Below, in pieces: positions 23,256 through 33,623 of a stretch of 64,000 nucleotides of DNA. The DNA is from Brachynemurus nebulosus. Taxonomy: Eukaryota; Arthropoda; Insecta; Neuroptera; Myrmeleontidae. Under the pieces are notes generated by a model that ran no database searches, had not been told where the DNA came from, and was given only the letters and a program-made list of their open reading frames with translations. Numbering within the stretch: the first letter of the stretch is position 1; each line of letters starts with the position of its first letter. Location: positions 4,051,347 through 4,115,346 of the forward strand of contig JAPWDM010000008.1 of assembly GCA_035578155.1 (NCBI GenBank), given 5' to 3'. Position numbers and translations under genes: made by a program.

Positions 23256-23406
23256 TACACTGGTTTCTCGTTGTAATAAGCAACACCAAAATTGAAATAG
23301 AATCATATGCCTTACTCTTTTTATGTATATGCGAATTTTATTATCTAAAAAGAGTAAGATATATGATTCTATTTTAAGTTGCTTACAACGAGAAATCAGT
23401 GTATAT
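23256..23406. repeat. Inverted repeat, arms about 55 bp
   Basis: CTGGTTTCTCGTTGTAATAA and AATAGAATCATATGCCTTAC are mirrored by GTAAGATATATGATTCTATT and CAACGAGAAATCAG. Confidence 0.88.
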
Positions 23407-23947
23407 TAAGTGGAACATGTACGTATACATTTACTTGATGCCAGAAACACGTAGTATACAAATTATGGGCACGTCACTAGATTTCTATCGACAATTAGAT
23501 GTATACGTACAACAAAGAAACGTTGCATCGTTAATATTACAAAATTGTAATTTTTTTGCAAAAATATATTTGAAATAATAAAAAAGGCTGTAGTCTGATA
23601 AGAAGGGAGAAATCTACCCCTGCGCGTAGCATTTCCGACTTATTTTTGTTACCTTTATATTTCCCCTTACGCCACTCACCCGACGAAATCTGTTTCTACT
23701 AGTTACGGTACATCTGTACTATGTCAGTAGGTAGGTTAGGACAGTTCTGCGGTAGAAAGTTCAGCGTGTAAGACTGTTCAAAATATGGGTAACTTGGGTG
23801 ATATTTCTTTTTCTCGTGCCATTAAATGAAAGTTTGGCTTCCATTTTGGAAATTGGGAGCAAAAAATTGTATTTTCTAAACTAATGAAATTTAATCAGTA
23901 AGAAGTGATTAAGACACGAAAATGTTTTTATTACTTAAAATTAACAG
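23407..23947. other. Intron stretch before exon 5b; nothing recognised
   Basis: No open frame or repeat was recognised in these 540 bases, apart from the acceptor region of exon 5b. Confidence 0.5.
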
Positions 23948-24047
23948 GAAGAGAAGGTTTATTGTGGAACTGGTGAATCATTTGGTAAACAATGGCAAGT
24001 TGGGGACGTTGTAGGAGTATTTTTAGACCTCATTGATCACACTATCA
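23948..24047 (+). CDS. RyR: Ryanodine receptor alternative exon 5b (SPRY2), mutually exclusive with 5a
   Basis: A 100-nt exon between the acceptor TTAACAG and the donor GTAAGA, with the same phases as 5a (0 in, 1 out). It reads EEKVYCGTGESFGKQWQVG followed by DVVGVFLDLIDHTI. It aligns with 5a at ESFG/EMFG, GD(V/I)(V/I)G and FLD. The two differ mainly in the first ten residues and in the charge of the second half, so the splice choice swaps a short surface segment of the second SPRY domain. The exons lie 3.6 kb apart. Confidence 0.93.
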
Positions 24048-25655
24048 GTAAGAATCATACATACAAAGTGGCATTTTAACCATCAGCTGGTGATTAATAA
24101 TATTAACATTGACGTGTTTATTGAAATCGTAGTTACTAATTACCAAAAATTTAACCAAGTTACCAATATCCCAGTAGTCGATTTTTTGTGTTACATTATT
24201 TTAACATTTCGAAACGAAGGTCGCTTATAAACATTTCTTTTAATTTGGAAAATTCAGATTTGTTTATGGTTTATTTTTTTTGAATTCTTCATCTTCCGAT
24301 TTCAAATTTTTCGGTATACCGTTACACATATTTACAATATATTAATAATTTATGTAATTTTCTAGGTAGATTTTTCTAGAAATTTTTGTTTGTTGCTTTT
24401 AATTGTGTTTTTGTGATGCGTGATTTAACCGAAAAGGATAAATTTTAACTTTGGGGACTTCTCACAATGAATGACATAAGACGCAAGGTGTAAGGAGTGT
24501 TGCCATCTAGTGATACTGAATGAAACTTACACTCTTTACGTCTTACGACAACAATGAGAAGTTTCGACTCCAGTCTCACCTACAAGAGGATTAATTGTTT
24601 CTTCAGGTTTTCAGCTTCTAATTAAAGTATGATTTTGAGTTATTTAACCGCATGGTTATTTATCGTGGAATCTCACATTACTAAAAAGTACCGTCTGATC
24701 TAAACTTTCAGAAATGTTATGTATAATTCCAAATATTTAAAATTTTATAGTCATTTGTATCTTTTATTTATGTACATATAAAGCTCCGTTTGTCTGTAAT
24801 CGATTTTCTCCGATAATTACTGAATGGATTTTGTTCCAATTTTCGAATGAATTGGCACGAATTCATCAGTCATCACATCGTAATTTTTTGTATTTCTTTT
24901 ACGAGTACATATTCGTTAATATATTAAAAATTTATACTAGCGTGGCATCTAAAAATTCTTGATTCTGGTTTGTGAAAAAATAATCAAAATTATGTATGTT
25001 TTACTCGACGGTAAATTGACGGGGTCAAAAGGGACGATAAAAGGATGAATTGGGACGATTAGTGGGGTTAATCAAAATTGCAACTCAAATATAATTTAAA
25101 ATTTTTAATATTTATACCTTCAAAAAATGATTAATACTTCATAATTTTCTGTAAAAATAAACGTAAAATCTAAAATTAATGTATTTATAAGAATCTTAAA
25201 TAACTTGATAATCTTAAAAGTGTTATTTTCTGTGTTTCAATACGTCCTTTATCTGTTCCTGATCACCCCATATTTGTCCCTTTATACCAGATAAAGTGTT
25301 TCTATTAACCCATGTAGTGTCTCGATTCACCTCTTTTCCTCGTCCATTAACCTCCCAGCTTAATCCAAAAAATAAAAAACAAAAATAAATAAAAGTTTGC
25401 AGTTTTCTTTTTTCATATTTGTTTCAAAATAACTAAAAATTCGATTAAACAACAATTTATTCAAAAGAACCTCAAAAAAATTGTTTTAAAAATACAAATG
25501 GCTTTAAAATTTTAAATACGAAAGATTTTACTCTGAAATTTTTACATAGTATTTTTGAGACATTTTCAAATCTACATCAGACGGTACATGTAAATTTTAA
25601 AACACTTGTGTATCTATTTTACACTGAATTTTTAATTTTTATTAAATTCATATAG
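24048..25655. other. Intron between exons 5b and 6
   Basis: 24458-24571 is a hairpin (ACTTCTCACAATGAATGAC against TTACGACAACAATGAGAAGT) with GTTGCCATCTAGTGAT in its loop, related to 19595-20027. 25020-25380 is rich in GGGACRA/TCGTCC-type words (for example GGGACGATAAAAGG near 25030, TCCCTTTATACC near 25280), perhaps a decayed element with subterminal repeats. The remainder shows nothing. Confidence 0.5.
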
Positions 25656-25854
25656 GTTTCTCCTTGAATGGTGAATTACTTATGGATGCTTTGGGCGGCG
25701 AAACAACATTTAGCGATGTCACCGGCGACAATTTTGTTCCCGCACTGACTTTAAGTGTTGGTCAAAGGGCAAGACTGTGTTTCGGGCAAGATGTAAATCA
25801 ATTGAAATTCTTTACAACTTGCGGTTTACAGGAAGGTTATGAACCATTCTGTGT
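25656..25854 (+). CDS. RyR: Ryanodine receptor exon 6 (SPRY2)
   Basis: Acceptor CATATAG, donor GTAAGT. The first two bases complete the serine codon begun by either 5a or 5b. The exon encodes [18 protein letters not shown], a [20 protein letters not shown] strand region and [16 protein letters not shown], the conserved core and end of SPRY2. It ends with two bases of a valine codon. Confidence 0.95.
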
Positions 25855-25894
25855 GTAAGTTGTAATTTTCAACATTTTGACAGGATCTAAATAA

Positions 25895-26645
25895 TAAAAC
25901 AAATATTTTACTTTCAAAAATATCACAATTGTTTCGAATATTATGAGTTCATTTTCATACAAAGTGAAAATTGTTTTAGAATATAGGGAAATGGTAGTGG
26001 CAGGGTTAGTAAGAAGTATAATTCTATGCAAACAATAAAATTAAACAGTAAATATTTGTGTAATCGTTCAAGATTATTAATTTCTCTCCAGTATATTTGT
26101 TTTATTATTTACAAACATGGAATACCATATTTGGAAAGTAACATTCAAATTTACTAACTTGTTTCGAATATTATTGGTACATTTTCGAACAAAGTGAAAA
26201 TTCTACTAGATTATGGGGAAATGGTAGGGGTAGTCAGGGCCGTAACTAGGCCGGGGCATTGTCCCGGGGCCCCCAAGAGAATACAATAATTATTTCTTGG
26301 CAAATTTTAGGGGCGGCAAAAGACTGACGAGCAAAAAAAAAGGTCACCGTTTTTGTTTTTTTGTTGGGAGCCGAATTTTTTTGATTTTGCCCGGGGCGGC
26401 GTAGGGGCCCCCAATGTACTTTCTGCCCCGGAGCTCCTGGAGACCTAGTTATGGCCCTGGGGATAGTAAGAGGGTTCAAATCAACAAAAACAAGAATAAA
26501 AAATATTTTAGTATGTATAATTCTGTGAAAACAATAAAATTAAGTAGTAAATACCTGTGTAATCGTTCAAGATTGTCAATTTCTGTCCCGTATATTTGTT
26601 TTATTATTTACAAATCTGAAATACCATACTTGTAAATTTACACTA
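25895..26645 (+). repeat. Direct duplication of a GGAATACC-family unit, second copy split by a hAT element
   Basis: TTGTTTCGAATATTATKRGT, AGTGAAAATT, GGGAAATGGTAG, TGTGTAATCGTTCAAGATT and TATATTTGTTTTATTATTTA occur in order at 25930-26130 and again at 26160-26620. The second copy is interrupted at 26235-26459. It fills nearly all of intron 6. Confidence 0.85.
26235..26459. mobile_element. hAT-type MITE, 225 bp
   Basis: Ends CAGGGCCGTAACTAGG and, reversed, CAGGGCCATAACTAGG. 8-bp flanks GGGGTAGT (26227-26234) and GGGATAGT (26460-26467), one mismatch. GC-rich termini (GCCCCGGGAC-type) contrast with the AT-rich intron. The first copy of the host duplication (near 25990) shows the uninterrupted site. 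Confidence 0.93.
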
Positions 26646-26696
26646 ACATTTGAAAATACTTTGGGCTCTTAAAATTACAAAAATTTTGATTTTTAG

Positions 26697-26921
26697 CAAC
26701 ATGAAACGCGCTGTTACATTCTGGTACACAAAAGATCAACCAATCTTCGAGAACACGGAAGATATTCCCGACACCAAAATCGATGTTACCAGAATATTGG
26801 CGGGTTCTGATTCGCCTCCCTGTCTGAAAATTTCGCATAACACATTTGAAACTATGGAAAAAGCCAACTGGGAATTCTTGCGACTCAGTTTACCGGTTAT
26901 ATGTCTACCAGAATTTATTGA
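26697..26921 (+). CDS. RyR: Ryanodine receptor exon 7 (SPRY2 end and linker)
   Basis: Acceptor TTTTTAG, donor GTGAGT. One base completes valine; two bases (GA) are left for the aspartate completed by exon 8. The product starts [20 protein letters not shown] and includes [20 protein letters not shown] and [10 protein letters not shown], conserved in all insect RyRs. No in-frame stop occurs. Confidence 0.95.
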
Positions 26922-26974
26922 GTGAGTAAAAATTTTTTGTCCCTTCTATAACCTTTCAAAAAAAATAATAATAA

Positions 26975-27622
26975 ATAGAAACGACTTCCTGCAAAAGAAA
27001 TTAACTCTTTTAAACAAACCATATGGTAAAATTTTTTTGTCTCAAAATGCCGGACTTTTTACTGCCAAGTGATAAGTACAATAGATAAGGCTACAAAAAA
27101 AGAAAAAGAAAAAAAATCAAAGATCCCAACATTAAAAAAAAGTGAACCCTAGGAATTTACAAAAAATAAATTATACTAAACTATGTTGATAAAATTGAAC
27201 ATTATTTAGAATTATACCGTATTGTCCAGATGGCGGCACTTGTACCAGTGAATATATACATATCACAGCATTTTGAGCCGCCATATTGCAGGATGAGTTA
27301 ACTCGTCTTAATCATTTAAAGAGTTAAACAAATCAATAGATACAACAACAAAAGATTAAAGATCTACATGTCAAAATTAAACAAAAAAATCAGCGATCCA
27401 ATGTCAATCTAACATGTTTCGGTCAAAGAATCGACCATCTTCAAAGATTATGGCAAAAATTATGTTGTGGAAAACAACAATGTTTTCTCTGAAGATGGTC
27501 AGTTCTTTGACCGAAACATGTTAGATTGACATTGGATCGCTGATTTTTTGTTTAATTTTGACATTTAGATCTTTGATCTATTGATTTGTTTAATTTCTTC
27601 GGCAGGAAGTCGTTTTTATTTA
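26975..27622. repeat. Foldback with CTGAAGATGGTC...GACCGAAAC motif, filling intron 7
   Basis: The left arm (26979-27004 and 27328-27445: CGACTTCCTGC, AACAAATCAATAGAT, CAGCGATCCAATGTCAATCT, AACATGTTTCGGTC) mirrors 27489-27618. A family 1 TTAA element interrupts the left arm only. The foldback occupies most of the 764-bp intron and its right arm ends about 65 bp before exon 8. Confidence 0.9.
27005..27323. mobile_element. TTAA-flanked MITE, family 1 copy B
   Basis: TTAA at 27001-27004 and 27324-27327; ends CTCTTTTAAACAAACC and, reversed, CTCTTTAAATGATTAAGAC. The intact right arm of the surrounding foldback (27592-27618) shows the site with a single TTAA, confirming target duplication without extra loss. 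Confidence 0.93.
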
Positions 27623-27685
27623 TAATTATCAATGTTACATGCAGTTGGAATATTTAAAAAATTTTACTTTCAAAAAAATTTCTAG

Positions 27686-27939
27686 TGAAAATGAAAAAAC
27701 TCGTCGTTGGCACGAGATCAAAATGCGACAAAATCGACTGAGAGCGGAAGCGGAACGCGAAACGCCTGCACATTTGGAGCAAATCATGAAAAGTGGCGGA
27801 TTCACAATGAGCGACATCAAAGGCTTGCAACGAAATTACGATGACACCGGCGAAACCGAGGATATCATGAAAACTGACAGTAAACCAACACGACCGGCAC
27901 GAAAAGGATCAATTGTCCGCAATATGCCACAATATGAGG
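27686..27939 (+). CDS. RyR: Ryanodine receptor exon 8 (charged linker)
   Basis: Acceptor ATTTCTAG, donor GTAATT, phase 1 out. It encodes a charged, probably helical linker (ENEKTRRWHEIKMRQNRLRA, then AERETPAHLEQIMKSGGFTM) and the basic piece ARKGSIVRNMPQYE. This lies in the divergent region between SPRY2 and SPRY3, where insect RyR sequences vary most, so conservation is lower than in neighbours. The splice-compatible frame and RRW/MKSGGF similarity support it. Confidence 0.9.
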
Positions 27940-28319
27940 GTAATTTTCCAGGAAATTCGATGGAAAAAGGGTGTTAGTTGAGTTAGGCTGTATTTAGGTC
28001 ATAGATCATTAAATACACTAGTGCTTCGATTGAGAGAAAGAAAAATGCATATGTATTGGTCACACGGATATAAAAAAAAACCGTTAACAGAATTTGTTGG
28101 AAACAATATAACTATGTTGATTTTTCTTTTTTGGGTTGAAGAATAATTTTCTTTTTCGTTTTGACCGCTACCCAAAGTGATGAGGATTACAGGATTTGTG
28201 TAAAAATTAAATTAAAATTTTTTCCAACAAATTCCATAAGAGAAATTTATTTTGTTGTTCAATATATTTCGGCACAGTTGGCGCCATTTTCAATAACAAT
28301 AACAACATTTTTTAACAAT

Positions 28320-28834
28320 GGGGTATTTGACAAATTTTTAAAAACCATCTTAGTGTGTTCATTACTTCTTAGTAAACTCATAATACACATTTTTAAATTA
28401 TTTTGTACTATATTTTTAATAAAAATCACCGGTAAAATTTTAGTTTTTAAAAAGATCGCCAAAACGATGCTTTCTGTGACGTCAAATCGTATGACGTCAT
28501 TGGCTCTAAAACATTGAGTAGTAGTAGTAGGTCTAGTAATGAAAATTAATACGGTAATGAAAAATTTCTTTCATAGTTACCAAAAAAGTAAACAGTTTTT
28601 TTCCTAACTACAATATAATACCTACATATTCGAACGAGCTTGTGACGTAAGCTGCTTTTGCTTGATGTTTTTAATTACGTCATTTTCAACGTAAATTTTG
28701 TAATTTTATTTAATTAAAATTTTTATATTTTTGAATGAAATAACTTGTAAAAAAGCAATATTCAGTATCATTATGACTCGAGCAATTATTTAAAAATCAA
28801 AATAAATATTTTTTCAGCTACTGTCAAATACCCC
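28320..28834. mobile_element. Insertion with GGGGTATTTGACA ends in the left arm
   Basis: Starts GGGGTATTTGACAAA and ends CTACTGTCAAATACCCC, inverted. The corresponding place in the right arm (about 30890) lacks it. It contains two perfect TGACGTCA sites (28478, 28493). Similar ends (CAGTCAAGTACCCTATT and variants) are at 4622, 11545, 48535 and 61640. Confidence 0.75.
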
Positions 28835-29031
28835 ATTTTAAAAGTAAGAAAAAAATTTTTTTAAAAAAGAAATATTTCTAAAAATAATTAGCATAAATGT
28901 CAGCCTATATTAATTAAAATTTTGTTTGTTTTTTAGGAAAGGCTACCTTCCAGAATGGGTTTGAACTAAGAAAAATTAATAATTAACTAGCAGAGTTAAA
29001 ATTTAGTTAATGATTTCTAATATAATTTTTG

Positions 29032-29154
<123 letters not shown>

Positions 29155-29189
29155 AAAATAATATAAAGTATAATATAAAATAATATATA

Positions 29190-29501
29190 ATTTTTGTCAA
29201 TTTACCTTTCCACTAGAAATATGTCAATAATTAAATAAAATTGAAAAAACTAATTGTATGATTTGATTGTTGAAAAATATTTACAACATTAGAAACAAGA
29301 TTCATTTTGTTAATATTGTCTTGGTACTATTCAAGACCTTTTTTTTAAAAGGTCTTGAATAGTACCAAGACAATATATTAACAAAATGAATTTTGTTTCT
29401 AATGTTGTAAATATTTTTCAACAATCAAATCATACAATTAGTTTTTTCAATTTTATTTAATTATTGACATATTTCTAGTGGAAATGTAAATTGACAAAAA
29501 T
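29190..29501. repeat. Hairpin with arms of about 150 bp
   Basis: TTTTTGTCAATTTACCTTTC to AAGACCTTTT is mirrored almost perfectly by AAAAGGTCTTGAATAGTACC to TGTAAATTGACAAAAA, with only a few bases of loop at about 29341-29346. Confidence 0.95.
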
Positions 29502-29512
29502 TATATATACTT

Positions 29513-29812
29513 TTAATTTCAAATGTTATCGAGTGCCTGTGAAACATTATTAGTGTATGGCGGATTTTTATCCGTATTTTTAAACATACACTAATATTCA
29601 TATGTCCACTCAATGTCCAGCTTTGGCTGATACTTGAACACTCGATGTACTTTGGCAAATGGCCAATTCATTATGTTAACTAAAACTGACATAGTGTTTT
29701 GAAAAATTACCAAACTGGATCGGCTGGGCGATTGGTGTATGTTTAAAAATACGGATAAAAATCCGCCATACACTAATAATGTTTCACAGGCACTCGATAA
29801 CATTTGAAATTA
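29513..29812. repeat. Foldback part of composite tRNA-foldback element, copy A
   Basis: AATTTCAAATGTTATCGAGT, GCCTGTGAAACATTATTAGT and GTATGGCGGATTTTTATCCG (left arm) are mirrored at 29740-29812. The 160-bp loop contains, at 29680-29730, an inverted copy of the 3' end of the adjacent tRNA-like sequence (29949-30003: CCAGTTTGGTAATTTTTCAA). The same hairpin family next to a tRNA-like sequence is at 55766-56022. Confidence 0.9.
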
Positions 29813-29891
29813 AAAGTATAAAAAACTGCGTCTCGCATTAGAGAGAGGTTGTTTTTGATTGATTACTGAATTGAAGTGGCACTCGAACAAG

Positions 29892-29962
29892 TGATCGGTG
29901 GCCTAGTTGGTAAGGCGCTTGGCTAGTAACCAAGAGATCCGGGTTCGAGGCCCAGCCAATCC
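29892..29962 (+). tRNA. tRNA-Thr(AGU)-like sequence, probably element-borne
   Basis: A 71-nt cloverleaf. Acceptor TGATCGG with CCAATCC (5 of 7 pairs), D-stem GCC/GGC, anticodon stem CTTGG/CCAAG perfect with loop CTAGTAA (anticodon AGT), T-stem CCGGG/CCCAG (4 of 5) with loop TTCGAGG. The A box TGGCCTAGTTGG and B box GGTTCGAGGCC fit the Pol III consensus. Mispairs in the acceptor stem and its place next to a foldback argue for a tRNA-derived repeat head rather than a working tRNA gene. The motif CTGCGTCTCGCATTA lies 66 bp upstream, as in the second copy. Confidence 0.55.
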
Positions 29963-30129
29963 AGTTTGGTAATTTTTCAAAACACTATGTCAATTTTAGT
30001 TAAAAATTTATATAATTTAATATATAATTTTCTGATACTTTTTATTAAGTTAACTCAATGCGAAAAATTGATTTTTGCATGGTGAATACTATATTTATAT
30101 TTATAATTAAGTAATCTTTTAGATTATTT

Positions 30130-30385
30130 GTTGTACATCTGTCTTATTTTATTCGTTGGCCTATCTTCTTTTAAATTACAAATAAACATTAATTCTATAT
30201 AAACTTAATTCATTATTTCTGATAATGTAAAAGTAACTTTCTAATTAAGATTGTATGTTATACATCTGTCTCATTGTCCTGTTTGTTCTGTCTTGTTTTA
30301 AATTACAAATAAACATTAATTCTATAAACTTAGTAATTTTCCACATAAACTAAATTCATTGTTTCTAATAGTATAAAAGTAGCAT
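30130..30385 (+). repeat. Two-copy direct repeat, period about 128 bp
   Basis: ACATCTGTCTYATT followed by TTTTAAATTACAAATAAACA and TTAATTCTATA occurs at about 30135 and again at about 30264. Confidence 0.85.
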
Positions 30386-30493
30386 TCCAATTAAATTAGA
30401 AATCATTAACTAAATTTTAACTCTAATAGTTAATTATTAATTTTTCTTGATTGTAAATTGTATCTTATTTAGTTCAAACCCATTCTGGAAGGT

Positions 30494-30783
30494 CATGGTG
30501 GCCACATTACTGGAAAACCTGGAAATGTCAAGGAATTTTTACTGTCTGGAAAAGTCAGGGAATTTTACCAGAAGACTGGAAAAAATTGATTTTTATATAA
30601 TTTTTGACTTGTTTTGAGATTAGATGTAAAAATTATTGCGTATTTCTGATTAGATTTAAAAATTAACGCGTATTTCTTGTTTTTTTTTTTCTTTTTTTTT
30701 CTCGTCAGGGAATTTTTTAATAAAATTTCTGAAAAACCTGGAAAAGTCAGGGAATTTGATCTTCAAAAATCTGTGGCCACTAT
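30494..30783. mobile_element. hAT-like insertion in the right arm of the intron 8 inverted repeat
   Basis: Ends CATGGTGGCCAC and, reversed, CATAGTGGCCAC, with subterminal CTGGAAAAGTCAGGGAATTT repeated in both halves. GAAGGT flanks both sides; the left arm of the inverted repeat (about 28950) keeps the empty site CTGGAAGGTAGCC in reverse. Duplication is 6-8 bp, the last bases having diverged. Confidence 0.8.
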
Positions 30784-31351
30784 GAAGGTAGCCTTTCCTA
30801 AAAAACAAACAAAATTGTAATTAATATAGGCTGACATTTATGTAAATTATTTCTAGAAATATTTCTTTTTTAAAATTTTTTCTTACTTTCAAAATTGTTA
30901 AAAATGATGTATGTTCTTGAAAATGGCACCAACTGTGCCGAAATATATTAAACAACAAAATAAATTTCTCTTATGGAATTTGTTGGAAAAATTTTGAATT
31001 TAATTTTTACACAAATCCTGTAATCCTCATCACTTTGCGTAGCGGTCAAAACGAAAAAGAAAATATAACTATGTTTTAAGCTATGTTATTTCCAACAAAT
31101 TCTGTTCTAAATCATCGTAAAATTTTATCGAAATTCACCAAAAGGTGTAAGAGTTATTAAAATTCCACCCTGTATACATATATGCATTTTTCTTTCTCTC
31201 AATCGAAGCACTAGTGTACTAGGCTTGCAATAAATATTATGATCACTTTTCAAATATGAAAACGATACTTTTCGAGTTTTCTACCCTTTTTCCACCACCG
31301 TTTTATCAATTTTCAAAAAAAAAAAATGTTACATTTTTTAAAATTTTTTAG

Positions 31352-31635
31352 ACACTTTATCGCCTGACTCGGCTGAATCGAAAATGCATCGATCCACAAG
31401 CGAAATCGATATGAATCATTATAACGGTGATCCAGAGAGTGACAAGAAGAAACGCGGTCGTTCACCCTTCAGGTTCTTCTCACGTAAAGGTCGTGAGAAC
31501 GCATCGCCCGAGGAGAAGACGAAAACGAAATCACGAACACCGGAACCGCCACCAAGAATCAATATACAAGATCCATCGGGCAAAACGGCTAGAAATGCAC
31601 AGTTGAGCAGAAACGGGACAGTGAGAGTATCAAAT
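31352..31635 (+). CDS. RyR: Ryanodine receptor exon 9 (basic serine-rich linker)
   Basis: Acceptor TTTTTTAG, donor GTAAGC, ending in phase 0. It encodes DTLSPDSAESKMHRSTSEID and the strongly basic stretch DKKKRGRSPFRFFSRKGREN, then KSRTPEPPPRINIQDPSGK and TVRVSN. Many SP, TP and RxxS sites make it look like an unstructured, phosphorylatable linker between SPRY2 and SPRY3 (inference from composition). The RGRSPF-FFSRK core is shared with other insect RyRs. Confidence 0.93.
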
Positions 31636-32401
31636 GTAAGCGTCATAAGTGAATTAAAAAATTTTTCAAAGTCAAATTATAAGATACAAATATCTTCATT
31701 GCAATTCCAGGACTAAAAGACATGATTTAGTCCCTCACAATAGGGAGTAAAGTGTCATTTTTAGTCCCAAAGGACTAAAAAATTCAGTTTTTGTCGCAAC
31801 GGACTAAAAAATTATTTTGCTCCCGCTTTTAAACCAATCACCAAGCTTAATTTACAGAAATTTAAATTAAATAGCGTTGCTAGGTAACTGACAATAATTC
31901 AAACTTGTAGATAAAGACCACAGAGCACTGAATCAAACATATTAACATATGTTTCCTAGAGATAACACAGGCATTAAATTTTGAAGCATGACTCCATTTT
32001 AGTAAGCCCAAATTGTAACCACGGAGACTTGTTTATAAATATTAGATAAACCAATTAAACCATTAAATTAATGGTTTGACCGCCATTAAAGTAATCCCAC
32101 CAGTCAATATTTTTGCTCACATCAGTCAATTTTTTTGCTTCAATTTCCTAATGTATTTGTAATACACAGCATTCTCTCTAGTCGATTCTCTCCTCAATGA
32201 TAAAGACAAACAGTTGTATTGTACAATTCGATTGATTTATCCAAAGTATACTTGATTTTGTATTATTTTATGCAATTTGAATGACATTGACCGCTATTAA
32301 AATTAAATATATTTAATTAATAATAATTCGTAGAATGGAGAATTGGGGACCAATTTTGGGAAATTATTTTAAAATATACATATTTATATATTATGTATAT
32401 C
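31636..32401. other. Intron 9, first part; nothing recognised
   Basis: AGTCCYAAAGGACTAAAAAAT-type words recur near 31710-31815 (for example AGGACTAAAAGACAT, AAGGACTAAAAAATTC, ACGGACTAAAAAATTA). The rest is plain AT-rich intron. Confidence 0.5.
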
Positions 32402-32801
32402 ACGTAAAAGCGCCTATACCGAAACACTATTTTTAGGTGTATAATTAAACTAGCTTATAAAAATTGACAAATAAATTAAACATCCATTTTTTTTTCTTAA
32501 TAAGCACGAAAGAAAGTTTTTTTTTTAATCCAATGAATATGTTTTTAAAAAAATACAACCCAAAAATCTTTATTTATATATGTTTTTCTTTTACAAAATA
32601 TCGACATCTATATCCAAACAGAGAAATATTAATGACACTAGAAGTTGGGAACCGATATACAAACGGACGTGTAATATGAGTAATATGACACATAGAGTGA
32701 CATCTAGACGTCAAAGTAGGAAATATAGAATGGTTTAAGTATCAAACGGAAATAAAGGATCAAAATACATACTGTATTCAACAAAAATTGTTTATATATA
32801 C

Positions 32802-32867
<66 letters not shown>

Positions 32868-33038
32868 TTCTTTAATTAAGGAAACATTAAATGCGAGGTG
32901 AATTTAAATTGAAAAATAATCATTCTATTAATAATAATTTTTGTTATCAGAGGTTTCTTTCAGAAATAACTTCATTAATATATAAATGTCAAAACTGTTC
33001 GGACATATGATCGCGTTTCGATATAGGGGCTTTTACGT
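32402..33038 (+). mobile_element. TIR element with internal (TA)n, copy A
   Basis: Ends ACGTAAAAGCGCCTATACCG and, reversed, ACGTAAAAGCCCCTATATCG. Inside are TTTTTTTTTCTTAATAAGCA, a (TA)n tract (32796-32863) and AACATTAAATGCGAGGTGAA. The interior matches copy B at 49552-50850 in the same order. Confidence 0.85.
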
Positions 33039-33623
33039 TATATGTTTTTAATTTTTAAAAATAATGTCGAAAATCGTTAGAAAAAATTATTTTAATATTT
33101 GTTCTCAAAATTTGCACGAAAATGTTCATTAGTGGTCAGTTACATCATATTCTCTAGATAGCAACAGGTGTTCTGTAACTAAGAAAAAAAATGTTTTATT
33201 TTTCTTATAACTAAGAAAAGAATTTGTTGATTTTTTTAAAATTAATTAAATTTAGATTAATTTCCATAATTATGTTTGTTAAACGGAAATTTAAAGTAGC
33301 GACCCTAGTGGCGATAGTGTTGAAATATAAGAGAATGTAACGTCACAGCCCGTTTCTGTTTACGTGGATTTTAGCTAAAACAATTACTTTTTTAATTAAT
33401 TTTTTTTTTAAATAACATATTAATAGTTATGATGAATTAACATAATAAATTGCTGTCTTTTATTATCAGTTATCAATGTCACTTTCAGCTTCGGTCAAAT
33501 CTTCGACTTCATTTTCGCCAAAGCCGAACGTTTGGCCGCAGGTGTTTGTTGCAACCGAAATTGACCGAAATCGAAACTAGTAAAAAACAAAATTTACAAT
33601 TTTTGTCCCGTATTAATTTTTAG
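33039..33623. other. Intron 9, last part with a dispersed repeat
   Basis: 33230-33480 matches 10270-10500 (TTTAAAGTAGCGACCCTAGT, AATATAAGAGAATGTAACGT). The last 130 bp before exon 10 show nothing. Confidence 0.6.

Noticed and set aside
25896..26031. Possible alternative exon after exon 6 (open minus-strand frame)
   Set aside because: Falls inside a duplicated repeat and has no RyR-like residues.
28161..28517. 118-codon open frame in intron 8
   Set aside because: It spans the border between an inverted-repeat arm and an inserted element; hydrophobic by AT bias rather than a membrane protein.
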